Assembly (NCBI RefSeq): GCF_900496995.4
Contig: NC_044018.1
Coordinates: 28,810,047-28,874,046, forward strand
From: Aquila chrysaetos chrysaetos
Lineage: Eukaryota > Chordata > Aves > Accipitriformes > Accipitridae
Reading direction: 5' to 3'
DNA length: 64,000 nucleotides
Of this stretch, positions 1 through 11,660 are shown piece after piece. How positions within the stretch are numbered: position 1 is the first letter of the stretch; every line of letters starts with the position of its first letter. A program made the position numbers and the translations under genes. The notes under the pieces are model-generated. The model was given only the letters and a program-made list of their open reading frames with translations, had not been told where the DNA came from and searched no databases.

Positions 1-1300
1 ACGATTTCAATTCAAGGACGGACAAAGCCCGGGGGGGGGGGGGGGGGGGGGGAACGGGGACGGAGGAGGGGGGGGGGTCGCCTCGCACCGGGCACCCCCC
101 CCCACCCGCACATCACCCCCTCCCCCGACCCGGGAGGTGACCGGGGACCGCCCCGGGGTCTGCTCCAGGCCGGCGGCTCCCGCCCCGGTTCCCGGCCGGG
201 CCAGGCGGTGTCCGCGCCCTCGGGCCGCCGCCCCGTCGGGGCTCCCGGGGCTGAGGTCAGCGGCCGCGGGGAGGCCCCGGGGCGCGGCCGGGAGGGCCCT
301 GCCCGGGGCCGTGCCACCAACGGCGGGGCCCAAAAACGACCCCCCCCCCCCCCACCCCGCGCCCCGCTCCGTCCCCGGACCCCCCCGCCACCCCGGTGCC
401 CCGCGCTTCACCCCCCCCTTCTGCTGCCGCCACGCAACTCAACGGCGGCCCCGGGGGGGAGCGATGCTCGGGAACAGGCACCCCCCCCACCCCCACCCCC
501 CCCAGCCCCGGGGTGTCCGCGGGAGCCCGGCGGCGCGGAGCGGCTCCCGCAGCCGTCGGAGCGGCCGGTACTGCCGGTGTCCCCGGATCGTCCGTCCTTA
601 CCTGCCCGGGGCGGGGGGGGGGGGGGGGGGAACGGGGGACCGCTCGTCCCGTTCCGTCCCGTCGCACCGAGCAAGGATGGACGGACGGATGGAGGGACGC
701 GGGGGTGGTCGGACGGACGGACAGCAGGACGGACAGACAGACAGAGGGACGGACGGACAGCGGGACAGCTGGGCGGATCGAGGGGGGGGAAGGAGGGAAA
801 GGGGGGGGCGGGAGCCGGGGGTGCCCCGCACCGGTTGCCAGTCCCTGCCCGGTCCGTGAGCACCGGAACGGGCTCGGTACCGCCGGTACGGCGGGGGGGC
901 TTCCAGCCTGGCCTGGGGCCGGGACCCCTGTGCGGGGGGGAGCACCCCTGGGACCCCCATGCGGTTATTGGGGGTCCCCTGCCCCCCCCCCCGTGAAGCA
1001 CAGGGCACCCCCCTCCTCACCACGCCCCCCTCCCCCGGACGGTGCTCTGCCCCCCCCCCCGATGCTCATGCCGGGGGGGGGGGGAGCCACCGGGACCCCC
1101 CCCCCGCTCCCCTCCACACCATCACTCCCCCCCCCCCCCGCGCACTGCTGCAGCCGCTGCCATGGAAACGGCTCGCGGCTCTCGCGAGCTCGCCGCCCCC
1201 CCCCCTTCCCCCCCCCCGCCTTCCCGCGGCGCCCCCGGGCCCGGTGCGGGGGGGGGCGGGGGGGGGGGGGGGGGGGGGGAAACGGGAATAGGGGTTGGGG
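1..1300. other. GC-rich flank upstream of ARF3, no gene recognised
   Basis: This stretch is dominated by C and G homopolymers, including a 22-base G run at 31-52, and by a degenerate tetranucleotide-type repeat. Long reading frames exist on both strands, but they are low-complexity proline, glycine and arginine translations with no recognisable domain, so I do not call them genes. In mammals WNT10B lies on this side of ARF3, but nothing here resembles a Wnt coding exon. A single splice-donor-like site on the minus strand (CAG|GTAAGG, near 595-604) is noted separately. Confidence 0.6.
674..775. repeat. GGAC/GGACA simple repeat
   Basis: Degenerate tandem GGAC, GGACA and GGATG units run through this stretch, which is purine-rich on the plus strand. 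It explains the threonine/aspartate/glycine-rich translations seen here. Boundaries are approximate. Confidence 0.6.
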
Positions 1301-1336
1301 GGGGGGCCGGGGGACACACCGGGCGCTCTCGCGAGA
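1180..1336. promoter_or_regulatory. ARF3 CpG-island promoter with two TCTCGCGAG motifs
   Basis: TCTCGCGAG occurs at 1180-1188 and the full palindrome TCTCGCGAGA at 1327-1336. This palindrome is a known core element of TATA-less CpG-island housekeeping promoters. It sits just upstream of a plausible non-coding first exon ending with a CAG|GTGCGG donor at 1421. Assignment to ARF3 is by position. Confidence 0.5.
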
Positions 1337-1339
1337 TCG

Positions 1340-1421
1340 GCGCGATCGGGCCTCCGCTTCCGGCGGCGGGAGCGGTGCAGAGTCAGCTGCGGGCGGGGGG
1401 CGCCACCGGTACCGGCACCAG
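1340..1421 (+). other. Putative ARF3 non-coding exon 1
   Basis: A short GC-rich segment follows the TCTCGCGAGA element and ends in a good donor (CAG|GTGCGG, exon end 1421). The matching acceptor CCCCCGCAG ends at 2406, leaving a 42-base 5' UTR before the ARF3 start codon. Mammalian ARF3 also has a non-coding first exon. The 5' edge is a guess. Confidence 0.4.
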
Positions 1422-3749
<2,328 letters not shown>

Positions 3750-4600
3750 GCGGGCGGCCGCCGGCCCCGGCCCCCACCCCGTACCCCCGGCCCCCCCCCC
3801 CCGGGGCTGTGCCAGGCCCCCCCCGGATGCCCCCTCCCCACCCCGGGTTGGGTTTTGCTTTCTTCTGGCACCGGTTGCTGTGGGGTTTTTCGCCTTTTTT
3901 GGGGTCTCCTCGGTTCCCCTCGGATCTCGTGTGTGCGTGCGTGGAAATATAGCTATATATAACGTATTTGGGGGGGCGGGGGCGGAGCTCCGGGGAGCGG
4001 GACGGGGGACGGGGGCCGCCTGGGCGCTGCCCTGCCCGGGGGGGCCATGTCAGGGCACCCCGTCCCTGTGCATGTCCCCGCACCCCTCGCCTTCCTCTGG
4101 ACCAAATGTGGGGGCAGCGGGGCCGCAGGGGGCATTTGGGACCATACACACCTCCTCCTCCCCCCCCTCCCCAGCACACCCTCCTGACCCTGCGTGCCCC
4201 CCGGGGGTCCCACACGTCCCCGGCCCCCCCATGTCACTTCGAGGCAGGTCTCCTCCCCGCAGCGCGACCCCCACAGGGAGAGGCACAGGGCTGCCGGGAC
4301 CCCCACGGTCCCTCTGGCCGTGCCCCCCCCCCCCCTACTCCAGCCGCCTGCACCCCAACCCCATGCCAGCATAGTGATTGTATGTCCCTGCCCCTCACGG
4401 ATGGACGGACAGACGGCCCCGTACTGTACCCCCCCCCCCCTCGGCACCGTATTTATACCCCCGGTCTGTGCTTGGTGTGACGTGTCGCTGCGGCTCTGCC
4501 CCGTCTGGGAACGTGTGTACTCGCCCCCCCCCTCCGCGCCTGAGACGGTGGGTGACCCCCGGCCCCCCCCTTGGATATTAAACATGTTTTATGTAGCGCT
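3750..4600 (+). other. ARF3 3' UTR
   Basis: Non-coding sequence after the ARF3 stop codon, ending in ATTAAA at 4577-4582, the only convincing poly(A) signal before FKBP11. It contains a short A/T-rich island near 3945-3970 in otherwise C-rich sequence. Confidence 0.7.
4577..4582 (+). terminator. ARF3 poly(A) signal ATTAAA
   Basis: The common variant hexamer ATTAAA lies about 830 bases after the ARF3 stop and is followed by a T-rich stretch (4586-4594). Confidence 0.6.
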
Positions 4601-4675
4601 GCCCCACGGCTCTTCTTCCGCAGCCCCCCCCCCCCCGGCGCGGGGGTCCCACGGAGGGGGACGGTGATGGACAGC

Positions 4676-5205
4676 CCCGGGCTGGTTTTAATTAGAAAGA
4701 GCTTAGCGGAGCGTGGGGGGGCTGGCAGGGGGGCAAGGGGGGGCCCCCCTTCCCAGGCTCATCTTTAGGGGAATATTGGATGAAATGGTAAATCCCATTA
4801 GCGCTAATCCCAGCCGGGACGTGGGGACGGTGCCAGCGCCAGGATGGGCGTGAGTGGGGCTCAGCCCCCCGGTGTCACCCCCCGCCATGGGCCAGGGGAC
4901 TGGTTAAGTCCTGTTTGGGGCCAGCGCTGCTGTCCCCATCCCCATGTCCCCTCTGGGTTGGTGGCTGGGGGGCTGTTGGACCTCCCCCGCCCCTGTGCCA
5001 GTGACACCGAGCCGAGGTGCGGTGCTGGCTGCCTGGGTTCCTCCTGGGCAGGGGAGCTGGAGCGGGGGTAACTGGGGTTCTCTGGTGGGCTGGGAGGCGC
5101 GAAGCCGGCACCGGCGCGTTCCTACCGGCCGGGCCGGCAGCTTTGTCTGGTGGGGGCCAGCCCGGCGCTGACCCGGCAGCCCTAATCCCATTAGTACCCC
5201 GGCCC
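4676..5205. promoter_or_regulatory. Homeodomain-site cluster between ARF3 and FKBP11
   Basis: In an otherwise G/C-rich spacer there are islands of A/T core sites: TTTTAATTAG near 4685, the perfect palindrome ATTAGCGCTAAT at 4797-4808 followed by CCC (a TAATCCC site), and CTAATCCCATTAG near 5181-5193. TAATCCC is the classical OTX/CRX/Goosecoid-type site. The clustering suggests a conserved enhancer; its target is unknown. Confidence 0.35.
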
Positions 5206-5625
5206 CCAGCCGCCAGCCCGGCTTCCCCACCTCTCGGCAACGGGGGCTGGTATGTGGGTGCGCCGGTGGGGCCGGCGTGCCGATGCCGTCGTCCGGGAGC
5301 TGTACCGGGGCACAACCGCCAACGGGACCACCGCCACCGTCAACAGGGCCATCGTTGCCGGCACAGGGCGAGGGAGTCGGGTTGTCCCCCCATGTGCCAG
5401 TGTGACCCCCCCCCCCACCCTGAGCCGGGGCTGCTCACTGTATTCCTGGGCTCTGCCTCCTGCTCCGGGGGCTGGTGCCCCCCCCCCCAGGTGCAGGGCT
5501 GTGGGGGCTGTGGGGCAGGTTTGGCTCCGCAGAGGGCCCCAGCCCAGCGCCGGGCCCTTCAGTTCAGCTCCTTGCTGGTGAGGGGGTCAGCTTCTCTTGT
5601 CCCACATGGCCGGGGTGGGGGCTGG

Positions 5626-5888
5626 AAGGGGTGCTGGGGTGCCAGGAGAAGGGATGCTTTTCACCCGCTGGGTGCTGGGGAAGGGTGCTGGACCTGGGTG
5701 GGTGATCGGGAAGGATGTTGGGCTCAGGTGAGTGCCAGAGAAGGGTCCAGGACCCGGGTGGGGGCTGGAGAAGTGTCCTGGACCCAGCTGTGTGCTCGGG
5801 AAGGATGCTGGACCCGAGTGGGTGCCAGGGAGGGGTCCGGGAGCCGGGTGGGTGCCGAGGAGGGGTCCTGGACCCGGGTGGGTGCCGG
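5626..5888. repeat. Minisatellite, about 30-bp unit, upstream of FKBP11
   Basis: About eight to nine tandem copies of a unit of about 30 bases, with shared words GGACCCGGGTGGGTGCC and GGGAAGG. No gene is seen in the surrounding spacer. Confidence 0.8.
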
Positions 5889-6125
5889 TTTCTCCAGGCT
5901 TTGCTGCCGCCTGCTGGTACCGAGTCCCGACGGCGCCGGGACAGCGGGTGCTGCACCCAGCCGGTGCCCTGGGACGAGCCCTTCCTCCCGGACCCCCCCA
6001 CCCGGACCCCCCCCACCCCGGGCCGGGGCAGGGACGGCCGGCTAAGCCCGGGAGTACCGGGACGGTCCCACGGCAGAGACGGACGCCCGGTGCCAGCCCG
6101 GGCTGGATGGCACCGGAGCACGGAC

Positions 6126-6137
6126 GGACACGTGTCC
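6126..6137. promoter_or_regulatory. Palindromic CACGTG element upstream of FKBP11
   Basis: GGACACGTGTCC is a 12-base perfect palindrome centred on an ACGT core, about 280 bases before the FKBP11 start. Mammalian FKBP11 is a secretory-stress gene controlled by XBP1, which binds ACGT-core sites, so this is a reasonable candidate. It could equally be a generic E-box. Confidence 0.3.
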
Positions 6138-6407
6138 CCGGGCACCGAGGGGGTGACCCAGCCTCGGGGGGGGGGGGGAACCACCCCCCGTCCCCCCGCC
6201 CCCGCTCCGTCCCCGGCCCCACCGGGGCTCGGGGCAGCTCCGGTCACCCCCCGACGGCTCATTGCCTGTCCCGGGAACCGGTCCCGGTACAGAGTCCCGG
6301 AGCCGGTGGGGGCGGGGCAGGGGGGCGGGGCCCGGGGAGAGCCCCGGGGGCCGGGCCGGGCCGGGTAGGGCGGTCCCGGTACCGCCGCCGCCGCCGCCAG
6401 CCCGACC

Positions 6408-8473
6408 ATGCCTCCCCCCGCCGCGCTGTTGCTGCTGCTGTTGCCGGTGCTGCTGCCGCCGCCGCCGCCGTTCGCCCGCGCCGCCGAGAGCGAAACCGAA
6501 AGTGGTGCCCGGGGGCTACGGCTGGAGACGCTCGTGAGCACCGGGAGAAGCTGGGGGGGGGGGAGGCGGGGGGAACCGGGGCTGTGTGGGGCGCACCGGG
6601 CACCCCCGGTGGCTCCCTTGGACGGGGAGCTGGGACCGGGAACGGGGCGGGGGGGACGCTGGTGGGATGCTGTTGGGGCGGGGGGGGGTACCGGGGAGCC
6701 CGGTTTGGGTGGGGGGGTGCACGGGGCAACGAGAGGACCGGGCTGCGGAGGGAGGGTGGGGGGGACGGGGCACCGGGGGGGTCGGGGAGGGGGGGGGAGT
6801 CCGGTTCACCGAGCGCTCGGGGGACCTGTGGGCACGGGGGGTGCGTGGACGTCGAGGCCGGGAGGGAGGGCGGGGGGGGGTGTCCCGGCCCGGTTCCCCC
6901 TCCCACTCGTGACACACACCCCCCCCCCCCCCGTTGCAGGTGCCCCCCCCCCGAGGGCTGCACGGAGCTGTCGGCGCCGGGGGACACGGTGCACATTCAC
7001 TACACGGTGCGGGGCGGGCGGCGGGAGGAACACGTCAGCACTGAGCTCCGCCGGGCGGGGCGGGCGGGGGCGGCTCCGGCACCGGGGGGGGGGGGCGGGG
7101 GTGGCCTGGGCTGGCTCCGGCGTGGCTCCGGGGTGGGCATGGGGTTGGCACCGGGGCGGTACGGGGATGGGCATGGGGATGGCACCAGGGTGGCACTGGG
7201 ACTGGCACTGGGATGGCACCGGAGTGGGCATGGGGATGGCACTGGAACAGGCACTGGGACAGCACTGGAGTGGGCATGGGGCTGGCACCAGGGTGGCACT
7301 GGGACTGGCACTGGAGTGGGCATGGGGATGGCACTGGAACAGGCACTGGGACAGCACTGGAGTGGGCATGGGGCTGGCACCAGTGTGGCACTGGGACTGG
7401 CACTGGGATGGCACTGGAGTGGGCATGGGAATGGCACTAGGACAGGCATGGGGCTGGCACCAGGGTGGCACTGGGACAGGCACTGGGGCTGGCACTGGGA
7501 TGGCACTGGAGTGGGCATAGGAATGCACTAGGACAGGCATGGGGACAGCCCTGGGATGGGCCCTGGGTGGCACCTGGACTGGTGTAGGAGTGGCACTGGG
7601 ATCAGCACAGGGATGGCACTGGTCGGAGGGGGGGTGGGCAATGGGAGCAGCACCAGCGTGGCAGTGGGACAACACTGGGACCCACATGGGGACAGCCCCA
7701 GGGCAGAGCCACCGCCGCATCCCCAGGGGTAACCGTGCCCGTGTCCCCGCAGGGCAGCCTGGAAGATGGCCGGATCATCGACACCTCGCTGAGCCGGGAC
7801 CCGCTCCAGGTGGAGCTGGGCAAGCGCCAAGTCATCCCTGGTGAGTGGGGAGCCGGGGGGGTTTAACCGGGATCCGGCCAGGCCGAGTGGGCTGTGGGAT
7901 CCCCCCGGCCGGCCCCACTCACCCCTCTCCCCCCTCTCCTCGCAGGCCTGGAGCAGAGTTTGCTGGACATGTGTGTGGGGTAAGCCAGACGGTGGGGCGA
8001 GGGGGTGGGCAGCGGGCCCCCCCCAGCATCCCCGCCACAGTTTGGCGTGGGTTTGGCCCCACGGGGCACGGGCACTGACAGTCTCTCGCCGTGGCAGGGA
8101 GAAGCGGAGAGCTATCATCCCCCCTCACCTGGCCTACGGCAAGCGGGGCTCCCCTCCCACCATCCCAGGTGAGCGCAACCCTCAGGGTCCCCGTGGGGTC
8201 CCCACCAGCCTCCCGCAGCCCCCGCTCAGGCTCTGCCTCCCCCCCCCACCACCAGGCGATGCGGTGCTGCGGTTCGAGGTGGAGCTGGTCGGTTTGTCCC
8301 GGGCCAGTTACTGGCAGAAGGTGGTGAACGAGGTGCTGCCGCTGCTGTGCCTGGGGCTCGTGCCGGCGCTGCTGGGGCTCATCGGGTACCACCTCTACCG
8401 CAAGGCCAGCAGCCCCAAGCTCTCCAAAAAGAAGCTGAAGGAGGAGAAGAGGAACAAAGCCAAAAAGAAATAA
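6408..8473 (+). CDS. FKBP11: FK506-binding protein 11 (ER peptidyl-prolyl isomerase)
   Basis: Six exons: 6408-6533, 6940-7006, 7753-7840, 7946-7979, 8098-8168 and 8256-8473. The product is about 200 residues (human 201). It has a leucine/proline-rich signal peptide at about 1-27, one FKBP-type isomerase domain (motifs [42 protein letters not shown]), a membrane helix near the C-terminus ([20 protein letters not shown]) and a lysine-rich cytosolic tail ending KAKKK, typical of ER residence. Exon 2 is 67 bases, but the conserved frame requires 66. The excess lies in the 10-C run at 6943-6952 and looks like a miscalled homopolymer. Intron 2 is a minisatellite. The poly(A) hexamer overlaps the stop codon. 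The gene is tail to tail with CCDC65. Confidence 0.93.
7125..7700. repeat. Minisatellite in FKBP11 intron 2
   Basis: Dense tandem array of GGCACTGG, GGCATGGGG and GGCACCAGGGT words, with short sub-units nested in larger repeats of about 100 bases. It lacks stop codons in several frames and so produces long spurious reading frames on both strands. Confidence 0.85.
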
Positions 8474-8474
8474 A
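8469..8474 (+). terminator. FKBP11 poly(A) signal overlapping the stop codon
   Basis: AATAAA at 8469-8474 contains the TAA stop codon at 8471-8473. If used, the 3' UTR is only about 15-30 bases. No other hexamer follows before the convergent CCDC65 gene. Confidence 0.6.
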
Positions 8475-8799
8475 GCCTTTCCCTCGGCAAACCGTCGCTG
8501 CTCCATGTTTGCTCTGTCCAGCTCCAGGGGTGGTGGGGGACAGGACAGCAGCAGGAAGGGGCTGTGTACCCCCCCCAAGCTTCCTGCCTACTCTTGGTGG
8601 GGCTGAGGAGCTGTCGGACCTGAGCAGGAGGCGACAGACCCTCGCCTGCCCTGACAAAGCTCAGTGGGTCCCAGAAATAAGATGCTAGAGCACGTTTTGG
8701 GGCACATTTTAGCTCTTTTATGGCACCTCTGGGCAGTCACGGTCCCTGTGGTGTCCCCAAGCACCAGGCAGGGTGCCCTCATCTGCAAGGAGGGGATTC
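8474..8799. other. Convergent 3' region of FKBP11 and CCDC65
   Basis: About 325 bases separate the two stop codons, so the 3' UTRs of both genes must lie here and may overlap. On the minus strand no canonical AATAAA is visible; an ATAAAA-like hexamer is near 8714-8719. No other gene is seen. Confidence 0.5.
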
Positions 8800-11042
8800 T
8801 CAGCTGGTGCCTGTGGAGCCGTGGATGGGGTCTGGGCAGGCATCCCCTTCCAAGAGGCTGTCGGGGTGTTTGGTGCCCTGATGACCTTGTGCACGGTCCC
8901 CCTCAGCGCGGGGCAAGTCCATGGGGATGCAGTTCTTGCGCTCGATGGTGAGGAGCGGGTTGGGCTCGCCGAGCACCTCCTGGCTGACGGAGATCCCTGC
9001 CAGGTACTGCCTGAGCAGCTCCCGCAGGCGCCGGTTCCTCTGGCTCAGGGCTGCCCGCTCCCGCTCCAGCGCCTGCTCTTCCAGCTTCACCTTGTTGAAC
9101 CGCTGCCAGAAGCGCTCCAGCCCCACGTAGTCCCGCATGGCCTGGGCAAGAGAGGCAGAGAGGAGGGTAGGGGGTCCCCAGCCTGCCCACGCACCAGCCA
9201 GGATGTCCCAAGGCCAGATCCTGACCCTCGCCCTCCACTGTGGCAGCGTCTGGGACCCTGGTGCTGCCTCCTCACCTGGGCCAAGGGCTCTGTGGGTGTC
9301 TCCTCAAGGACTTGCTGAGCGTCTCGCTGCTCCCCCTCTGCCAGCGAGGAAGGGTAGAAGGGCAGCACCTTTTCCTCCTCCGTCTCCAGCCTGCGGCACA
9401 TCTCAGCCAGCCGCAGGATGCGCTGGGCCTGGGAAGGGGGGGTGCGAGTGAGGGCAGGGCGGGGGGGGGACGGCAGCACCCCCCCCCCCCGGTGCTTCCC
9501 CTGCCCGCAGGCTGCCGGCCTCACCTTCTCCACCACCCGCGCCAGAGCCTTCAGGGCAGCGCTGCTCTGCGTGGTGAGCCTGGCCAGGCTGCCGTGGGCC
9601 GTAGCCCTGGCCTGCTTCATCTCGCTCTTGAGCTCCTGGAGCTGCCTGAGGACGCTTTCCTTCTCCTCCCGCGCACGCCGGTTCTGCTCTTCGCTCTCTC
9701 GGAGGTGAGCCGCGATCTGGCCCTTGATGGCTGTGACCGAGTCCTAGAGACAGGCGAAATGTGAGCAGCGGGATGGGGGTGTCTCCGCTCCCACAGCCAC
9801 CCCTGCGCCCTGCTGCAACCTGGAGCTTTTGCAGCTTCTTCGCCTGCATCTCTATCTCCCTGGAGCTCTTCTTGTCCTTCTGTTTCAGCGCCTCAAAAGC
9901 GATCTTCTGGTGCTCGGTGGCCTCCGTGTAGCTCTGCATGGCCTGCTGGAACTGCTCCCAGAGCACCTCCACCTTCCCGCCCAGCTGCAGGCGGCTGTAC
10001 TGCTTCTCCTGCTGGCTCTGGGGACAGACACAGGTGTGGGTGACCCACCACCTCCCAAACCTCACCGTGTGCTCTGCTCACAAGCCCTAAAAGGCTCCTT
10101 GCCAGTTCCTCCCCGTGCCTTGTATTTGATGTCATCACGGGCACTCTGGAAATTCAGCGTGGCCTCGTGGTTGTTCTTGGCGTAATTCTGCTCTGTGGCC
10201 AGTGCCACGTCCCGCAGATAGCAGCTTTCTCGCTCGTGCTGCTCAAGGATGGTCCTTCTGGGGAAAACATGGGGGAGCTGCTGACAGAGGGAAGGCACAA
10301 CAGTCCTGACTGGGTCGTGAGAGGGCTCAGCACCAGGACAGGATAGCCAGCGGGTGCCACTGCTGTCCCTCTCCCCCTCTCAGCCTCAAACTCCTTTACC
10401 TCTCAGCCTCTAACTCCATCTTCAGGGCCTCCAGCTGGGCGCCGTAGCCCTCCTCCAGGCACGTCAGGCGGCAGTGCTGGAGCTGCAGCAGGCGGTCGAT
10501 GTTGTACAGGTGGCTGCGCAGGGCCTGGGCGTATTGCTCCTCCGCCTCCTCCAGGTCTGTGGCCAGGGACTGTGGAAGTTGCATGGGGGGATCACCGGTG
10601 GGCCCCAGTGCCACCCCCACCCCACCAGCCCCACGCTCACCTCGATGACGCTGTCCTTGCAGTCCATCACCCGTGCAAAGGTCTGGCTGAGGATCTCGAT
10701 GTCCTGGCGCAGCTCCTTATCCTTGACCTCCCGCAACACTGTCCGCCACTGCGTCCTGAGCTTGTGGAGGTTCAGGGTGCTGCTGCGCTCCTCCTTGGCC
10801 AGCTTGTCCTGCACGGGGGCCACGAGCGGTGAGGACAGGAACGGGGGCTGGGCGGCATGTGGCATAATATGCTGCCAACGCCCCCCCCCCCCCGGCCCCC
10901 CACGCACCTTCAGGAACCGGGTGAGCATCTCCCCCTTCATCTTGGCCTCCTCCTCCTCGGCCAGCGCTTGGCTCTGCAGCAGCAGGAGCCCATCCTCCGC
11001 CGCCATGGGGGCTGCCGCACGCGAGCGACGCTTGTCCGACAT
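8800..11042 (-). CDS. CCDC65: Coiled-coil domain protein 65 / dynein regulatory complex subunit 2
   Basis: Eight exons on the minus strand, from 5' to 3': 11042-10908, 10808-10641, 10569-10400, 10257-10119, 10017-9820, 9743-9525, 9428-9276 and 9141-8800, giving 507 residues (human 484). It is a component of the nexin-dynein regulatory complex of motile cilia and flagella. The protein is almost entirely charged coiled coil. Diagnostic segments are [49 protein letters not shown]-like ([15 protein letters not shown]) and [14 protein letters not shown] chose the start reading MSDKRRSR because it aligns with the human N-terminus; an in-frame upstream ATG at 11144 gives only low-complexity residues. 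Intron 4 needs a GC donor (AAG|GCACGG) to keep frame. It shares a divergent promoter with RND1. Confidence 0.95.
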
Positions 11043-11348
11043 GATGGCTGGGCCCGGGCACACGGGTGTGAGAAGTGGGGGGATACTCAGGGTCCCGGCC
11101 GCCGCCCCCCCCGCCCCCCCCGGCCCTGTTACCCCCTGCCCCACCCCTATCTCCTCCTCCCGGGGTCCCCCTCAAGGCCCCCCCTCCACACTTCGGGGTA
11201 CCCCCAGGTCCCATCGCTCCTACCCCTCGGTTCCCCGTCCCGCACCACGGGGGGGTCCCGCCCCCCCCCCATGCCGGTATCGGTCGCCCCCATCCCGGTA
11301 TCGGTCGCCCCCCCCAGTACCCCCGGCCCAGCGGCCGGCGTCCTACCG

Positions 11349-11361
11349 GTCTCCTAGCAAC
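11349..11361. promoter_or_regulatory. RFX X-box in the CCDC65/RND1 divergent promoter
   Basis: GTCTCCTAGCAAC fits the X-box consensus RYYNYY-N-RRNRAC exactly. RFX factors drive genes of motile cilia through this site. It lies about 310 bases upstream of the CCDC65 start codon, a typical position for a cilia gene. Confidence 0.65.
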
Positions 11362-11564
11362 CACCACTTCCGGTTGGGGCGGGAGCAGGGTCCCACTTCC
11401 GTCTGCAGGCAGACAGACGCCCCCTGGCCTGGAGGAGCGGGCTCGCAACCGAAAAGGCGGGCCCCGGCGGGTCCCCGCCTCTCCGCCATTGGCCGGCGTA
11501 TAGGGAGCCGCCGCGGCGATTGGCGGGTGGGCGCCGCCGTGGGCGGGGCTCGGCGTTGGCGGGG

Positions 11565-11572
11565 TATATAAG
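11565..11572 (+). promoter_or_regulatory. RND1 TATA box
   Basis: TATATAAG in a GC-rich promoter, about 95 bases before the RND1 ATG and downstream of two inverted CCAAT boxes. A TATA box fits an inducible signalling gene better than a housekeeping one. Confidence 0.65.
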
Positions 11573-11660
11573 GACGCTGCGGCGGCGGGGCGCAGGATCG
11601 GCGGGCGGGCGGGCGGCGAGAGCGGGGTGCGCGCTCTGCGCCTCCGCCGCCGCCGCCGCC

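Larger units (their letters stand above)
11043..11660. promoter_or_regulatory. Bidirectional promoter of CCDC65 and RND1
   Basis: The 618 bases between the two start codons hold the X-box at 11349-11361, two inverted CCAAT boxes (ATTGG near 11488-11492 and near 11519-11523), and a TATA box on the RND1 side (TATATAAG, 11565-11572). The RND1 start site would be near 11595, giving a 5' UTR of about 65 bases. The cilia-type element and the TATA/CCAAT set seem to serve opposite genes. Confidence 0.6.

Noticed and set aside
5732-7531. Open frames of 599 and 370 codons across FKBP11 intron 2
   Set aside because: The repetitive tails ([17 protein letters not shown]-like) come from the minisatellite, which lacks stops in several frames. 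Only the FKBP11 exon pieces inside are real.
8700-8800. DDX23, FKBP11 and CCNT1 as processed or broken pseudogenes because of frameshifts
   Set aside because: All have full intron-exon structures and conserved residues on both sides. Each has a single extra base, mostly in a homopolymer.
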